Source: Anaeromyxobacter paludicola
GTDB taxonomy: Bacteria; Myxococcota; Myxococcia; Myxococcales; Anaeromyxobacteraceae
Length of the DNA stretch: 64,000 nt
Reading direction: 5' to 3'
NCBI RefSeq assembly: GCF_023169965.1
Contig: NZ_AP025592.1
Span: 2,914,001-2,978,000 of the forward strand
Made by a program: the position numbers and the translations under genes. How positions within the stretch are numbered: the stretch's first letter is position 1; each line of letters begins with the position of its first letter. Below the pieces are notes generated by a model. It was not told the origin of the DNA. It made no database searches and saw nothing but the letters and a program-made list of their open reading frames with translations. Shown piece after piece: positions 44,275 to 53,310 of the stretch.

Positions 44275-45825
44275 CTACCGCATCACCAGCCCGAGCCCCT
44301 TCATCTCCTTGGGCTGCGGCAGCCCGAGCACCTGGAGGGCGGTGGGCGCGACGTCGGCGAGCACGCCCTCCTGGCGCAGCTTCGCGCCCTTGAAGTCCGG
44401 GTCGGCGAGGATGAACGGCACGGGTCCCAGGGTGTGGGCGGTGTGCGGCTGGCCCGTCACCGGATCGACCATCAGCTCGCAGTTGCCGTGGTCGGCGGTG
44501 ATGAGGAGCGCCATGCCGGCCTGCCGCGCCGCCGCCCAGAGCCGGCCGATGCACTCGTCCACCACCTTCACCGCCTTCACGGCGGCGTCGAGGATCCCGG
44601 TGTGGCCCACCATGTCGGGGTTGGCGAAGTTGGCGAGGATGAAGCCGTACTGGCGCGACTGGATCGCCTGCACGAGCTTGTCGGTCACCTCGCGCGCGCT
44701 CATCTCGGGCTTCTCGTCGTAGGTCTTCACGTCGCGCGGGCTCGGGACCAGGATCCGGTCCTCCCCCTGGAACTGCACCTCGCGCCCGCCGTTGAAGAAG
44801 AAGGTGACGTGCGCGTACTTCTCGGTCTCGGCGCAGCGGAGCTGCTTCAGCCCGGCGCGGCTCACGATCTCCGGGAAGATCTCGGTCGGCTGGTCCGGGC
44901 CGAACGCGACCGGGAGCGTGAAGGTCTCGTCGTACTGCGTCATGCAGACGTAGGTCGAGAGGCGCGGCCGCGGGGCGGCGTCGAAGTCCTTGAAGCCCTC
45001 CTGCGTGAAGGCGCGGGTGAGCTCGCGGGCCCGGTCGGAGCGGAAGTTGAAGAACACGATCGCGTCGCCGTCGCGCACCCGGGCCCGCGGCTCGCCGCCG
45101 CCGTTCACCACCACCGTCGGCTTCACGAACTCGTCGTTCTCGCCGCGCCCGTAAGCGTCGGTGACCGCCTGCACGCCGGAGGCCGCCTTGTAGCCCTCCC
45201 CCTTCACCAGGGCGCCGTAGGCGAGCGCGACGCGGTCCCAGCGCTTGTCGCGGTCCATGGCGTAGTAGCGCCCCGTGACCGTCGCGACCTTGCCGTAGCC
45301 GAGCTCGGCGAGCCGCTTCTCCACCTGCGCCACGTACCCCTCGGCGCTCCGCGGGGGCGTGTCGCGCCCGTCGAGGAAGCAGTGCACGAAGGTGCGGGGC
45401 ACCCCCTCCCGCCGCGCCAGCTCCACGCAGGCGAAGAGGTGCTCCAGGTGGCTGTGCACGCCGCCGTCGGAGACGAGCCCGAGCAGGTGGAGCGTCCCCG
45501 AGCCCGACTTCGCCTTCTGGCAGGCGGAGAGGAGCGCCGGGTTCTGGAAGAAGGAGCCGTCCTCGACGGAGCGGTTGATGCGCACCAGGTCCTGGTAGAC
45601 GATCCGGCCGGCGCCGAGGTTGGTGTGGCCCACCTCCGAGTTGCCCATCTGGCCGTCGGGCAGGCCGACCGAGAGACCGCTGGTCCGCACCGCGGTCCAG
45701 GGGTAGTCCCGCTTCAGCGCGTCGATGTTCGGCGTGCCGGCGATGGCGATGGCGTTCGCCTCGCGCGCGTCGCGCAGGCCGAAACCGTCGAGGATCACGA
45801 GCAGAACCGGCTTCGGCTTGGGCAA
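44275..45825 (-). CDS. gpmI: 2,3-bisphosphoglycerate-independent phosphoglycerate mutase
   Basis: Interconverts 3- and 2-phosphoglycerate using two Mn ions. 516 residues from TTG 45825 behind GAGGTG; the frame continues upstream but the family starts at PKPVLLVILDGFGLR. The phosphoserine loop DGQMGNSEVGHTNLGAG carries the catalytic Ser near residue 62. Other metal and substrate motifs are SDGGVHSHLEHL, FLDGRDTPPRSAEGY, NFANPDMVGHTGIL and ITADHGNCELM. It is upstream of comF and has a well-formed promoter. Confidence 0.95.
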   Translation of the reverse strand: MPKPKPVLLVILDGFGLRDAREANAIAIAGTPNIDALKRDYPWTAVRTSGLSVGLPDGQMGNSEVGHTNLGAGRIVYQDLVRINRSVEDGSFFQNPALLSACQKAKSGSGTLHLLGLVSDGGVHSHLEHLFACVELARREGVPRTFVHCFLDGRDTPPRSAEGYVAQVEKRLAELGYGKVATVTGRYYAMDRDKRWDRVALAYGALVKGEGYKAASGVQAVTDAYGRGENDEFVKPTVVVNGGGEPRARVRDGDAIVFFNFRSDRARELTRAFTQEGFKDFDAAPRPRLSTYVCMTQYDETFTLPVAFGPDQPTEIFPEIVSRAGLKQLRCAETEKYAHVTFFFNGGREVQFQGEDRILVPSPRDVKTYDEKPEMSAREVTDKLVQAIQSRQYGFILANFANPDMVGHTGILDAAVKAVKVVDECIGRLWAAARQAGMALLITADHGNCELMVDPVTGQPHTAHTLGPVPFILADPDFKGAKLRQEGVLADVAPTALQVLGLPQPKEMKGLGLVMR

Positions 45826-45865
45826 GGGACACCTCGCGAGCGTGGGGGTTCGACGGCGCGCCAGG

Positions 45866-45894
45866 ATAGTAGAGGCGCCCACCGCTCCCCTCAA
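45866..45894 (-). promoter_or_regulatory. Promoter of gpmI
   Basis: Minus strand TTGAGG (45894-45889), 17-nt spacer, TACTAT (45871-45866), 40 nt before the TTG start. Confidence 0.55.
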
Positions 45895-45999
45895 GGAGAA
45901 GCTCGGGACGCTGCGGTAGCAAGCCCGGTGCCGCGCCGCGCTGGCGCGCGTGACGTTCCGTGAATGTCACCAACAGTGCGCCGTTTCCCTACACGCTGC

Positions 46000-46032
46000 C
46001 CCTTGAACAAGGGATGCCTGACTGGGTAGCCT
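46000..46032 (+). promoter_or_regulatory. Candidate promoter with overlapping dyad for the dockerin lipoprotein
   Basis: TTGAAC (46003-46008), 18-nt spacer, TAGCCT (46027-46032). The -35 box lies inside a palindrome CCCTTG-AA-CAAGGG (46000-46013), a plausible operator. It falls in the 326-nt divergent gap between gpmI and the lipoprotein gene, which otherwise shows no gene. Confidence 0.38.
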
Positions 46033-46151
46033 GCGCTCGAACTTCACCTCTCCCACCTACCGGTCGCGAGCTTCCTTCCTCGCCGCCGATGGCCTCGGCC
46101 GTCGCGCGGACCCTCGACTCGTGCGCGCCGCGCGACCCGGAGACCTCGACG

Positions 46152-47396
46152 ATGACGATCCCTGGCCGCGCCTGCCTGCCTCCCCTCTGCCTCCTCGCCC
46201 TCCTCGCCGCCGCCTGCGGCGGCCCCGACCCCGAGCCCGTCGCGGCCGCGTCGACCGCCGCCACCCGCGGCGCCTCGCTCGCCGCCTCGCCGAACCCGGT
46301 GCTCGAGGGCGCGACCTTCCACCTCGCCGGCTGCGGGTTCGCGGCGAGCCTCCCGGTCACCCTCACCGACACCGCCCCCGGCGGCTCGACCACGAGCTTC
46401 GGCGGCGTCGCCGACGCGAGCGGCTGCCTCGCCGTCGATCACGCCGCGGGCTACGCCCCCGGCGCGCACACCGTCGCGGCGACCCAGCTCCTGAAGCGCA
46501 ACCAGAGCACGCTCGTGGCCCAGGCGAGCCTGTCGGTGAGCCCGGCGCCCCTCGCCGCGACCTCCGAGCAGTACACGTTCCGCTGGGACGCCACCAAGGG
46601 CTGCGTGAGCGAGGACGACGCGCTGAGCTGGAGCGCGGCCGGCTACCTCGCGCCCGGGCAGAGCTACACCTTCACCCCGCGCTACCCCGACTGCAACGAC
46701 CCGCGCGCGGTCATGGTCCACGTCGCCGCCGAGACCGGCGCGTCGCTGCGGATCTCGACCGTGGTCCCGGCGGCCGACGGCAACTCCAACGACCCGGGCC
46801 AGGCCGGGATGGCCATCCACGCCGACACGCGGAGCGGCGTGGCCCAGCTCTGCATGTTCCCGAACACGAGCGGGATCGGCTCGGCCGGCTACGCCATCAC
46901 CATCACCAACGTCGGGACCACCACCGCGAACGCCATCACCGTGTCCGGCAAGGACACCAACGACTGGCCCTACTACTACTGGGCGGACTGCCTCGCCGCC
47001 GACGCCGACCACGACGGCTGGTCGGACAGCCTCGAGCACGCCATGGCGCAGCTCGTCTACCCCACCGGCAACTACCTGTACGGCGCCACCCCGGCCGGCT
47101 CGAACTACCTGCGCTCCTGCGGGACCCCGCAGGCGAACGACGAGTTCGACTTCTGGCCGCCGGACCTCGACGACGACGGCGTGGTGACGCAGGCGGACGT
47201 GGCGCTGGTGAGCGCTCACGTCGGCGAGGGGAACGGCATCCCCTGGTCGGCCATCACCCCCGACCCGAACCTGCCGCAGTCCTTCTGGAGCCACGTCGGC
47301 GCCTGGAACCGCTTCGACCTCAACGCCGACGGCGTGGTGGACGCGAAGGACGTGGCCATCGTGCAGGGGCTCCTCGGCGCCCGCTGCGCCCCCTGA
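46152..47396 (+). CDS. Lipoprotein with C-terminal dockerin-like EF-hand module
   Basis: 414 residues from ATG 46152, with GGAG nine nt upstream. Lipobox LLAAACGG near residue 23. An Ig-like beta domain may lie at about 40-140 (NPVLEGATFHLAGCGF). A beta-rich middle domain includes a Trp/Tyr patch (DWPYYYWADC). A calcium-type loop DADHDGWSD precedes two C-terminal repeats, DLDDDGVVTQADVALVSAHVG and DLNADGVVDAKDVAIVQGLLG, with the spacing of dockerin type I Ca-binding duplications. Dockerins dock cohesin domains; no cohesin or glycosidase is seen nearby, so a different calcium-dependent surface role is likely. Confidence 0.78.
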   Translation: MTIPGRACLPPLCLLALLAAACGGPDPEPVAAASTAATRGASLAASPNPVLEGATFHLAGCGFAASLPVTLTDTAPGGSTTSFGGVADASGCLAVDHAAGYAPGAHTVAATQLLKRNQSTLVAQASLSVSPAPLAATSEQYTFRWDATKGCVSEDDALSWSAAGYLAPGQSYTFTPRYPDCNDPRAVMVHVAAETGASLRISTVVPAADGNSNDPGQAGMAIHADTRSGVAQLCMFPNTSGIGSAGYAITITNVGTTTANAITVSGKDTNDWPYYYWADCLAADADHDGWSDSLEHAMAQLVYPTGNYLYGATPAGSNYLRSCGTPQANDEFDFWPPDLDDDGVVTQADVALVSAHVGEGNGIPWSAITPDPNLPQSFWSHVGAWNRFDLNADGVVDAKDVAIVQGLLGARCAP

Positions 47397-47411
47397 CCCG
47401 CCGCCGGCGCG

Positions 47412-47441
47412 GCGCGGCCTCCAAGGCCCCGGAGGCCGCGC
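47412..47441. terminator. Bidirectional terminator-like hairpin between convergent genes
   Basis: Perfect 11-bp stem GCGCGGCCTCC/GGAGGCCGCGC with an 8-nt loop in the 63-nt gap between the dockerin lipoprotein and the prealbumin-like lipoprotein. No T tract. Confidence 0.5.
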
Positions 47442-47459
47442 CCGCCCGCGGCTACCCGC

Positions 47460-49337
47460 TCACGGGTCGATCACCACGGTGCAGCTGTAGGTGCCCGGCA
47501 CGAGGTGCGTGAGCGCATACGGCGTCCCCTCGACCAGGTTCGACGCGGCCGTGTCGCCGGTGCACTGCACCGTCGCGGTGGTCACCCCGAGCGCGACCTC
47601 GGAGGCGAAGGAGACCGATAGCGACGAGAGCGGCGTGTCCACGAAGGCGTTCGCCGGCGACCCCGCGTTGGCCACGCCGGTGGTGGAGCAGTCGGCCTTC
47701 TTGTTGAGCGTCACCGACTGGGCGGTGGCGTCCTTGGCGAAGCCGGTGGGCGCGGCGGTCTCGCTCACGTTGAGGGTGACCGGGCCGAGCAGGAGGCCCG
47801 TCGCCGAGCTGGCGCTGCTCTTGTCGAGGCAGCCCGTGCCGTCGGTGCCGGTGGTGATGGTGCCGACCACGTTGCCGCTCGTGTCCTTCACGTCGAACTT
47901 GGCGCCGGAGAGGTAGCGGACCCCGGCCGCCTTGCAGGTCGCGTCGGGCGCGCCGGCGCCGGTGCAGCGCTTGTCCTTGCCGACCTTGGTGACGAGCACC
48001 GCCCCGAACTGGCGCGGGTCGACGAAGGTGACCTGCACGGTCGCGGTCCCGGCGACCGTCACCGACTGCGCCGGCGCGAGGTCGTGGTACGCCACCCCGG
48101 TGGTCTCGGCCACGCAGTAGGTGCCCGGCGGCAGGTTCGACATCTGGCAGTGGCCGGTGTTGCCGGTGGTGCAGGTCACCGCCACGGGCGGCGTCCCGAG
48201 CGTCACCGCGGTGCCGCTGCAGGTGAGCGAGCCGGCGCTGCTGGGCGCGCCGGTGTAGAGCCCGAACACGGCGCCCGCGAGCGGGGCCGCGAGGGTGGGA
48301 TCGGTGTTCGAGTCATCGACCTTGAGGATGTCGAGGTTCCCGCAGTTGTTGATGTTGGCCGGCGCGGGCGCGATGAAGTCCTTCACCTCGGAGGTGAACG
48401 AGGCGGAGGAGCGGCTCTTCAGGAACAGGCTCGCGAAGTTGATGCACTGGCCGGCGGGGAACACCTTGGCGGCGGTGAGGTCGATGCCCGCCTCGCCGAA
48501 GGTGAGGGCCGGCAGCGACAGGTTGCTCTGGATGGGATCGGTCACGGCGGACGTGTTCACGGCGCCGTTGGCGAAGCCGGCGGCGGAGAGATCGACCCGC
48601 TTGCCCCAGCACGGCAGGGTGTTGCTGGCGAAGCAGTCGTTGGCGGTGAAGGTCCCGAAGCCGGTCGGGCAGGTGGTGCCGGTGTCGAGCCAGCGGAGCA
48701 GCCCGAGCACGGGGTTCCCGCCGCCGTTGGTGAAGTCGAAGGTGACGAGCATGTCGCCGCACTTGCGCGCGATGGTGGTGTGGCCGGTGGTGCCCGGCGG
48801 ATCGTCGAGCAGCGCCTTGTCGGTCTGCTCGAGCTGGTTGAACTCGAAGTCCATGTTGGCCGAGCCGAGCACGTTCGACCGCTCCCAGGCGAGGTAGACG
48901 AACGTGTGGTCCGTGGTGCCGGTCGTGGTCGTCACTGGCAGGATCTCGTGGAACATGTAGAACTCGGTGAGGTCGCTCTTGTTGGGCGGGATGGAGCCGT
49001 CCACGATGGTGACGTCGGCGCCGTCCTCCTTCGTGCCCTGGCCGAAGGCGTTGTCCACCGACTTCGGCGTCTTGTCGGCCTTCTGCACGAAGGCGCCGAG
49101 CGAGGAGACCGAGCCCCAGTCCTTGGCGCCCGTGGAGGCGACGAGATCCCCGTCGCCGCTCTCGAAGAGGCTGCCGGTGAGGTTTCCGCTGATGGCCTGC
49201 TGGGCGGCGGCGGCGCCGCCCGGATCCTGCTGCGCCTGGCCGCAGCCGAGCCCCGCGAGCCCCGCGGCGAGGATCACGACGAGAACGACGGCCCAGCCCG
49301 CGCGAGCCTGGCGCGGTTGGTAACGCTCGACAGTCAT
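47460..49337 (-). CDS. Surface lipoprotein with SpaA/prealbumin-like repeats
   Basis: 625 residues from ATG 49337 behind GGAGG. Lipobox LAGLGCGQ near residue 31. The first half is a beta-rich domain of unknown type (TFVYLAWERSNVLGSANMDFEFNQLEQ, containing four paired-looking cysteines). The second half has two or three transthyretin/SpaA-like beta-sandwiches (AGAVFGLYTGAP; CQMSNLPPGTYCVAETTGV; GAKFDVKDTSGNVVGTITTGTDGTGCL; VSETAAPTGF). This module type is common in Gram-positive pilins and large adhesins and unusual on a Gram-negative lipoprotein. Likely a surface or adhesion protein; no sortase signal. Confidence 0.75.
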   Translation of the reverse strand: MTVERYQPRQARAGWAVVLVVILAAGLAGLGCGQAQQDPGGAAAAQQAISGNLTGSLFESGDGDLVASTGAKDWGSVSSLGAFVQKADKTPKSVDNAFGQGTKEDGADVTIVDGSIPPNKSDLTEFYMFHEILPVTTTTGTTDHTFVYLAWERSNVLGSANMDFEFNQLEQTDKALLDDPPGTTGHTTIARKCGDMLVTFDFTNGGGNPVLGLLRWLDTGTTCPTGFGTFTANDCFASNTLPCWGKRVDLSAAGFANGAVNTSAVTDPIQSNLSLPALTFGEAGIDLTAAKVFPAGQCINFASLFLKSRSSASFTSEVKDFIAPAPANINNCGNLDILKVDDSNTDPTLAAPLAGAVFGLYTGAPSSAGSLTCSGTAVTLGTPPVAVTCTTGNTGHCQMSNLPPGTYCVAETTGVAYHDLAPAQSVTVAGTATVQVTFVDPRQFGAVLVTKVGKDKRCTGAGAPDATCKAAGVRYLSGAKFDVKDTSGNVVGTITTGTDGTGCLDKSSASSATGLLLGPVTLNVSETAAPTGFAKDATAQSVTLNKKADCSTTGVANAGSPANAFVDTPLSSLSVSFASEVALGVTTATVQCTGDTAASNLVEGTPYALTHLVPGTYSCTVVIDP

Positions 49338-49719
49338 GGCGACCTCCGTGTGCTGCTCCACCCCCCTGCCCGGCCCTGCGCTCGGAGGAACGTCGCGGTG
49401 CGGTCGGGCCACCCCCTGAGTCCAGCAAGCGGGAGCGTGAGCCGTCCCACGCGCGCGGGACATCGGTCTTTGCGGTTCCCGCCGCGGCGGGCACCCGCGC
49501 ACGCCCGGCGTGCCGACGCGCGTGCCCGCCCGCGACGCCGGACGCTCCGGTTCACGCAGGGTTCCAGGGTGGCAGCTCGCTCGCCTGCCCACCGAGCCCC
49601 GTGGTCCGGGGTCGCCCGCTCGCGGCCGCCTCGCGGGGTCGCTCCCGGCCGGGGCACCGCGCGGCCGCGCCGGTCGCGCCGGGCTGGCCGCCGCGCCGGC
49701 CGGCGGTCTATAAGGCCGC
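49338..49719. other. Divergent intergenic region, 382 nt
   Basis: No gene seen. It holds an imperfect dyad with arms GGGCAC (49489-49494) and GTGCCC (49522-49527) whose interior also pairs partly. A TATAAG box (49709-49714) lies five nt before the DUF885 ATG, without a recognisable -35. Promoters for the prealbumin-like lipoprotein were not identified. Confidence 0.5.
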
Positions 49720-51498
49720 ATGCGCACTGTCCGTCACGCGTTCGCCCTCCTCTGCCTGCTCCTCGCCTCGTCCGCCGCGGCGCAGGCCGGCGCCCCGGGC
49801 CCCTCCGAGCGGCTCGCCGCCCTCACCCGCCGCTACCTCGACGGCCTCTTCCGCGCCAAGCCGCACCTCGCCACGTACATGGGCGTCCACGATCAGGACG
49901 GCGCGCTGCCCGACCTGTCGGCCTCGGGCGTGAAGCGCCGCGTCGCCGAGCTCACGGCGCAGCAGCGCGAGCTCGCCGCCCTCGACCGCCAGGCGCTGAG
50001 CCCGGACGGGCGGATCGACGCCGCCATCCTCTCGGACGGGATCGGGCTCGAGCTCCTCGAGCTCACCGCCATCCGCGAGTGGACCTGGAACCCGCGCCTG
50101 GTGGACGACTTCACCTTCTACGACCCGCGCGAGGTGGTGGCGGGGCGGCTCTCCGACGTGATCCACGGCGACTTCGCGCCCGAGCCGGTGCGCCGCCGGG
50201 CGGTGGCCGCGCAGCTGCGCGCCCTCCCCCGCTACCTCTCCCAGCGGAAGGTCGCGTTCGGCGCCGTCTCGAAGGTGCACCTCGAGCAGGCGGTGAAGGA
50301 CAACAAGGGGCGCATCGAGTTCTTCGAGACCGAGGTGCGCGGCTTCACCCGCGCCGACCCGGCCGCCGAGCAGGCCCGCGTGAAGGCGGTGGCGGCGCTG
50401 CGCGACTACCAGCGCTTCCTCGAGACCGCGCTCCCGAAGCGCGCCACCCGCGACTGGCGGCTCGGCCCGGCGCTCTACCGCAAGAAGTTCCCGCTGGCGC
50501 TCCAGACCGACCTCCGCCCGGACGAGGACGTGGTGCCGCGGGCGCGCCAGGCGTTCCAGGAGACCCGGCGCGCGCTCTACGAGACCGCGGTGGCGCTCGC
50601 CGCGCAGCTCTGGCCCTCGGAGCCGCCGCCGCCCAAGGACCTCGACGCCGCCGGCCAGGCGAGGCTCATCGCCCGCGTGAAGGACGAGCTCTCGAAGGAG
50701 CACCCCGCCGCGGCCGACCTGGTCGCCTCCCACGCGCGCCAGATCGACGGCCTGCGCGCCTTCATCGAGGCGAAGGGGCTCCTCGCCCTCCCGCCCGCCG
50801 ACACGCTCACCGTGGCGCCCGAGCCCGAGTTCAAGCGCGGCGGCGCCGGGGCCGAGTACCTCTCGCCCGGCATGCTCGACAAGGAGGTCGCCTGGAAGGG
50901 CACCTACTACGTCGAGCCGGTCGATCCGTCCTGGTCGAAGGAGAAGCAGGAGAGCTACCTGCGCGCCGAGAACCGGTACGAGGTGGCGCTCACCGCCGCG
51001 CACGAGGCCTACCCCGGCCACCACACCCAGGCCTGGTACGCGCGCAAGGACCTGAGCCCGCTGCGCGCCACGCTCTGGGACGGGGCCTTCGCCGAGGGCT
51101 GGGCGGTGTACGGCACCACCCTGCTCGTCCGCGAGGGGTTCGGCGCCGCCGAGAACGCGCGCTACCGCTTCCTCGACCTGCAGGGGTCGATGATCGTGGC
51201 CGCCAACGCGCTGCTCGACATCCAGCTCCAGGGCGGCGCCATGACCGACGCGGAGGCGCTGCGCTTCATGGTCGAGGACGGCTTCCAGGAGCGGGCGCAG
51301 GCGGAGAAGAAGCTGCTCCGGGCCAAGCTCGACTCGACGCAGCTCTGCCAGTACTTCCTCGGGTCGAGCGAGCTCGCGGCGCTCGAGCGGGACGTGCGGG
51401 CGAAGGGCCCCTTCTCGCAGCGCGCCTTCGACGAGGCGCTCGTCGGCCACGGCACCATCGCGGTGAAGCACCTGCGCCGGTACCTGCTCGGGCCGTAG
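49720..51498 (+). CDS. Exported DUF885 metallopeptidase-like protein
   Basis: 592 residues from ATG 49720; signal peptide ending ASSAAAQA. DUF885 family, a gluzincin-type fold. The motif AAHEAYPGHHTQAWY (HExxxxHH arrangement) supplies the zinc-ligand region near residues 427-433, and a downstream conserved Glu lies in FAEGWAVYGTTLL. Members are presumed zinc carboxy- or dipeptidases, with few characterised. Length is typical. It diverges from the prealbumin-like lipoprotein. A TATAAG sequence five nt before the ATG suggests a very short or absent leader. Confidence 0.85.
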   Translation: MRTVRHAFALLCLLLASSAAAQAGAPGPSERLAALTRRYLDGLFRAKPHLATYMGVHDQDGALPDLSASGVKRRVAELTAQQRELAALDRQALSPDGRIDAAILSDGIGLELLELTAIREWTWNPRLVDDFTFYDPREVVAGRLSDVIHGDFAPEPVRRRAVAAQLRALPRYLSQRKVAFGAVSKVHLEQAVKDNKGRIEFFETEVRGFTRADPAAEQARVKAVAALRDYQRFLETALPKRATRDWRLGPALYRKKFPLALQTDLRPDEDVVPRARQAFQETRRALYETAVALAAQLWPSEPPPPKDLDAAGQARLIARVKDELSKEHPAAADLVASHARQIDGLRAFIEAKGLLALPPADTLTVAPEPEFKRGGAGAEYLSPGMLDKEVAWKGTYYVEPVDPSWSKEKQESYLRAENRYEVALTAAHEAYPGHHTQAWYARKDLSPLRATLWDGAFAEGWAVYGTTLLVREGFGAAENARYRFLDLQGSMIVAANALLDIQLQGGAMTDAEALRFMVEDGFQERAQAEKKLLRAKLDSTQLCQYFLGSSELAALERDVRAKGPFSQRAFDEALVGHGTIAVKHLRRYLLGP

Positions 51499-51653
51499 AA
51501 CGCGCGTTCCTCGGGTGGGCGCGCCGCTTCCCCCGGCGCGCCGCCCGCCCTTCCACCTCCCGCCCGTTTCGCCGCAGCTTCGGCGCTGGCGCGCCGCTCG
51601 CATCTCCCGCCCCGCGGCCTCGTGCGTGCGCAGGCCCGATCGGGAGGGGTGTC

Positions 51654-53237
51654 ATGGGGAACGGGATGGTCCTGGGCGCGCGCGTGCGCCTGCTCGCCGG
51701 CGCGCTCCTGCTCGCGATCCTGGCCTTCGCGGCCGCGGGCTGCGGCGGCTCGAAGGGCGGGACTACCCAGCAAAGCAACGAGGCGCCGGACGCCGGGCCG
51801 ACGCCCACGCCGACGCCGACCCCCAGCCCCTCGCCGAGCCCGGGCCCGACCCCGTCGCCCTCGCCGAGCCCGAGCCCGAGCCCCTCGCCCTCGCCGAGCC
51901 CGACGCCCACCTTCGGCGGCGCGGGCCCATGGCCGGCCGACAACGTGACCTACGGCGCCTCCGACGGGCTGCGCGAGACGCCGGTGGTCGGCGCCAGCAC
52001 CGACGAGTCCCAGGACCTCTGGGCCGCCACGCCGCAGGCGCTCTACGTGATGCGCCCGGGCGACAAGGCCTTCCGCCGCTACGACGCCGCCGACGGCCTC
52101 CACCTCGCCTCGAACCCGGAGCGCTACTGCCGCAACGGCTGGATCGCCCCCGGCGCCTACTGCCCCGACTCCGACACGAGCTACGGCGCGGCGGTCGATC
52201 GGGGCATCTCCGAGATCGTGGGCGGCGGGCCGAACGAGGTCTTCGTCGGCTACTGGGGCGACGAGTCGGGCGTGGGAGACGTGACCGACGGCGCCCGCCA
52301 CACCGGCAAGGTGGATCGGGTGCGGCTCCAGGCCGACGGCACGCTGCAGGTGGACCGGTTCGACTTCGAGTCGATCGACCACGGCGGGCAGTACTGGCAC
52401 AACCGCACCGTCTACCGGCTCGTCTACGACCACTTCGCCCACCCGCACACGCTCTACGTGGGCACGAACCACGGCGTGAACCTGATGCTGCCCGACAAGT
52501 TCCGGCACGCGGTCGCGGGCGAGTGGTTCGACCTCGCCAACCAGGAGTACATGGGCGACCACCTGCACGCGCGCGTCTGCTGGCACGCGCCCTGCGACAA
52601 CACCGAGTCGAACCAGCGCATGGGGGACTGGCACGGCCTCGCCGTGGACGCGAAGGGCGACCTCTGGCACGGCGGCAAGTGGACCGCCGGCTGGATCCAG
52701 TGGAACGCGTCGCCGCTCCAGTGGATCTACGAGGGCGGCACGGCGGCGATGGTGGGCTGGGGCGATCCCTACTACGGCCCGGGCTCGGGCAGCCGGCCGG
52801 TCTTCGAGCCGCCGCAGGAGGGCGATCCCGTGAACGTCAGCGCGGTGTCGGTGGCGCCGGACGGGAAGGTCTGGTTCGCGAGCGGCATCTTCCCGGGCTG
52901 CTCGCCCGGCGCGGCCAACGTGGAGGCGCGCTGCTACGGGATCGCCAGCTGGGACAAGGCGGGCGGCTTCACCTACTGGGACCCCGGGCAGCTCGGCTCG
53001 CCCGAGTACCACGTGCAGGACCTCGTGGCCCTGCCCGACGGCCGCCTCGTGGTCGCGACCGCCTCCTCCGGCCTCGCGGTCTTCGACCCGGCCACCGGGA
53101 AGAAGACCAGCGTGCGGGCCGGCAGCGGCCTCCCCGACGATCGGGTGCAGCGGCTGGAGCTCGACACCATGGTCTCGCCGCCGGCGCTGCACGTCTCGAC
53201 CGCGACCGGGTTCGCCACCCTGCGCAAGCTCCCGTGA
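51654..53237 (+). CDS. Lipoprotein with Pro-Thr/Pro-Ser spacer and beta-propeller domain
   Basis: 527 residues from ATG 51654, with GGGAGG six nt upstream. Lipobox FAAAGCGGS near residue 30. Residues about 49-87 are PT/PS dipeptide repeats forming an extended stalk. The rest shows propeller-like repeats (TDESQDLWAATPQALYVM; VAPDGKVWFASGI; ALPDGRLVVATASSGLAVFD) with W-F-AS and LWHGG-type blades. This resembles two-component-regulator-type propellers, which bind surface ligands. No kinase domain follows. Probably a displayed ligand-binding protein. Confidence 0.75.
   Translation: MGNGMVLGARVRLLAGALLLAILAFAAAGCGGSKGGTTQQSNEAPDAGPTPTPTPTPSPSPSPGPTPSPSPSPSPSPSPSPSPTPTFGGAGPWPADNVTYGASDGLRETPVVGASTDESQDLWAATPQALYVMRPGDKAFRRYDAADGLHLASNPERYCRNGWIAPGAYCPDSDTSYGAAVDRGISEIVGGGPNEVFVGYWGDESGVGDVTDGARHTGKVDRVRLQADGTLQVDRFDFESIDHGGQYWHNRTVYRLVYDHFAHPHTLYVGTNHGVNLMLPDKFRHAVAGEWFDLANQEYMGDHLHARVCWHAPCDNTESNQRMGDWHGLAVDAKGDLWHGGKWTAGWIQWNASPLQWIYEGGTAAMVGWGDPYYGPGSGSRPVFEPPQEGDPVNVSAVSVAPDGKVWFASGIFPGCSPGAANVEARCYGIASWDKAGGFTYWDPGQLGSPEYHVQDLVALPDGRLVVATASSGLAVFDPATGKKTSVRAGSGLPDDRVQRLELDTMVSPPALHVSTATGFATLRKLP
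51799..51911 (+). repeat. Low-complexity Pro-Thr/Pro-Ser coding repeat
   Basis: About 110 nt of CCGACG / CCGAGC / CCCTCG hexamer-like units encoding the stalk of the propeller lipoprotein. It is prone to slipped-strand length change, in multiples that keep the frame. Confidence 0.8.
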
Positions 53238-53310
53238 CGCCGGCCAGGTGGGTCCTTCGAATCGTCACCGACAGCGGTTAGGATCCCGGCCTTCCCGCAG
53301 AGGAGGTCGA

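Noticed and set aside
51799-51911. Possible CRISPR-like or minisatellite array
   Set aside because: Short irregular hexamer units, in frame, encoding a Pro-Thr/Pro-Ser stalk. No spacers or constant repeats.
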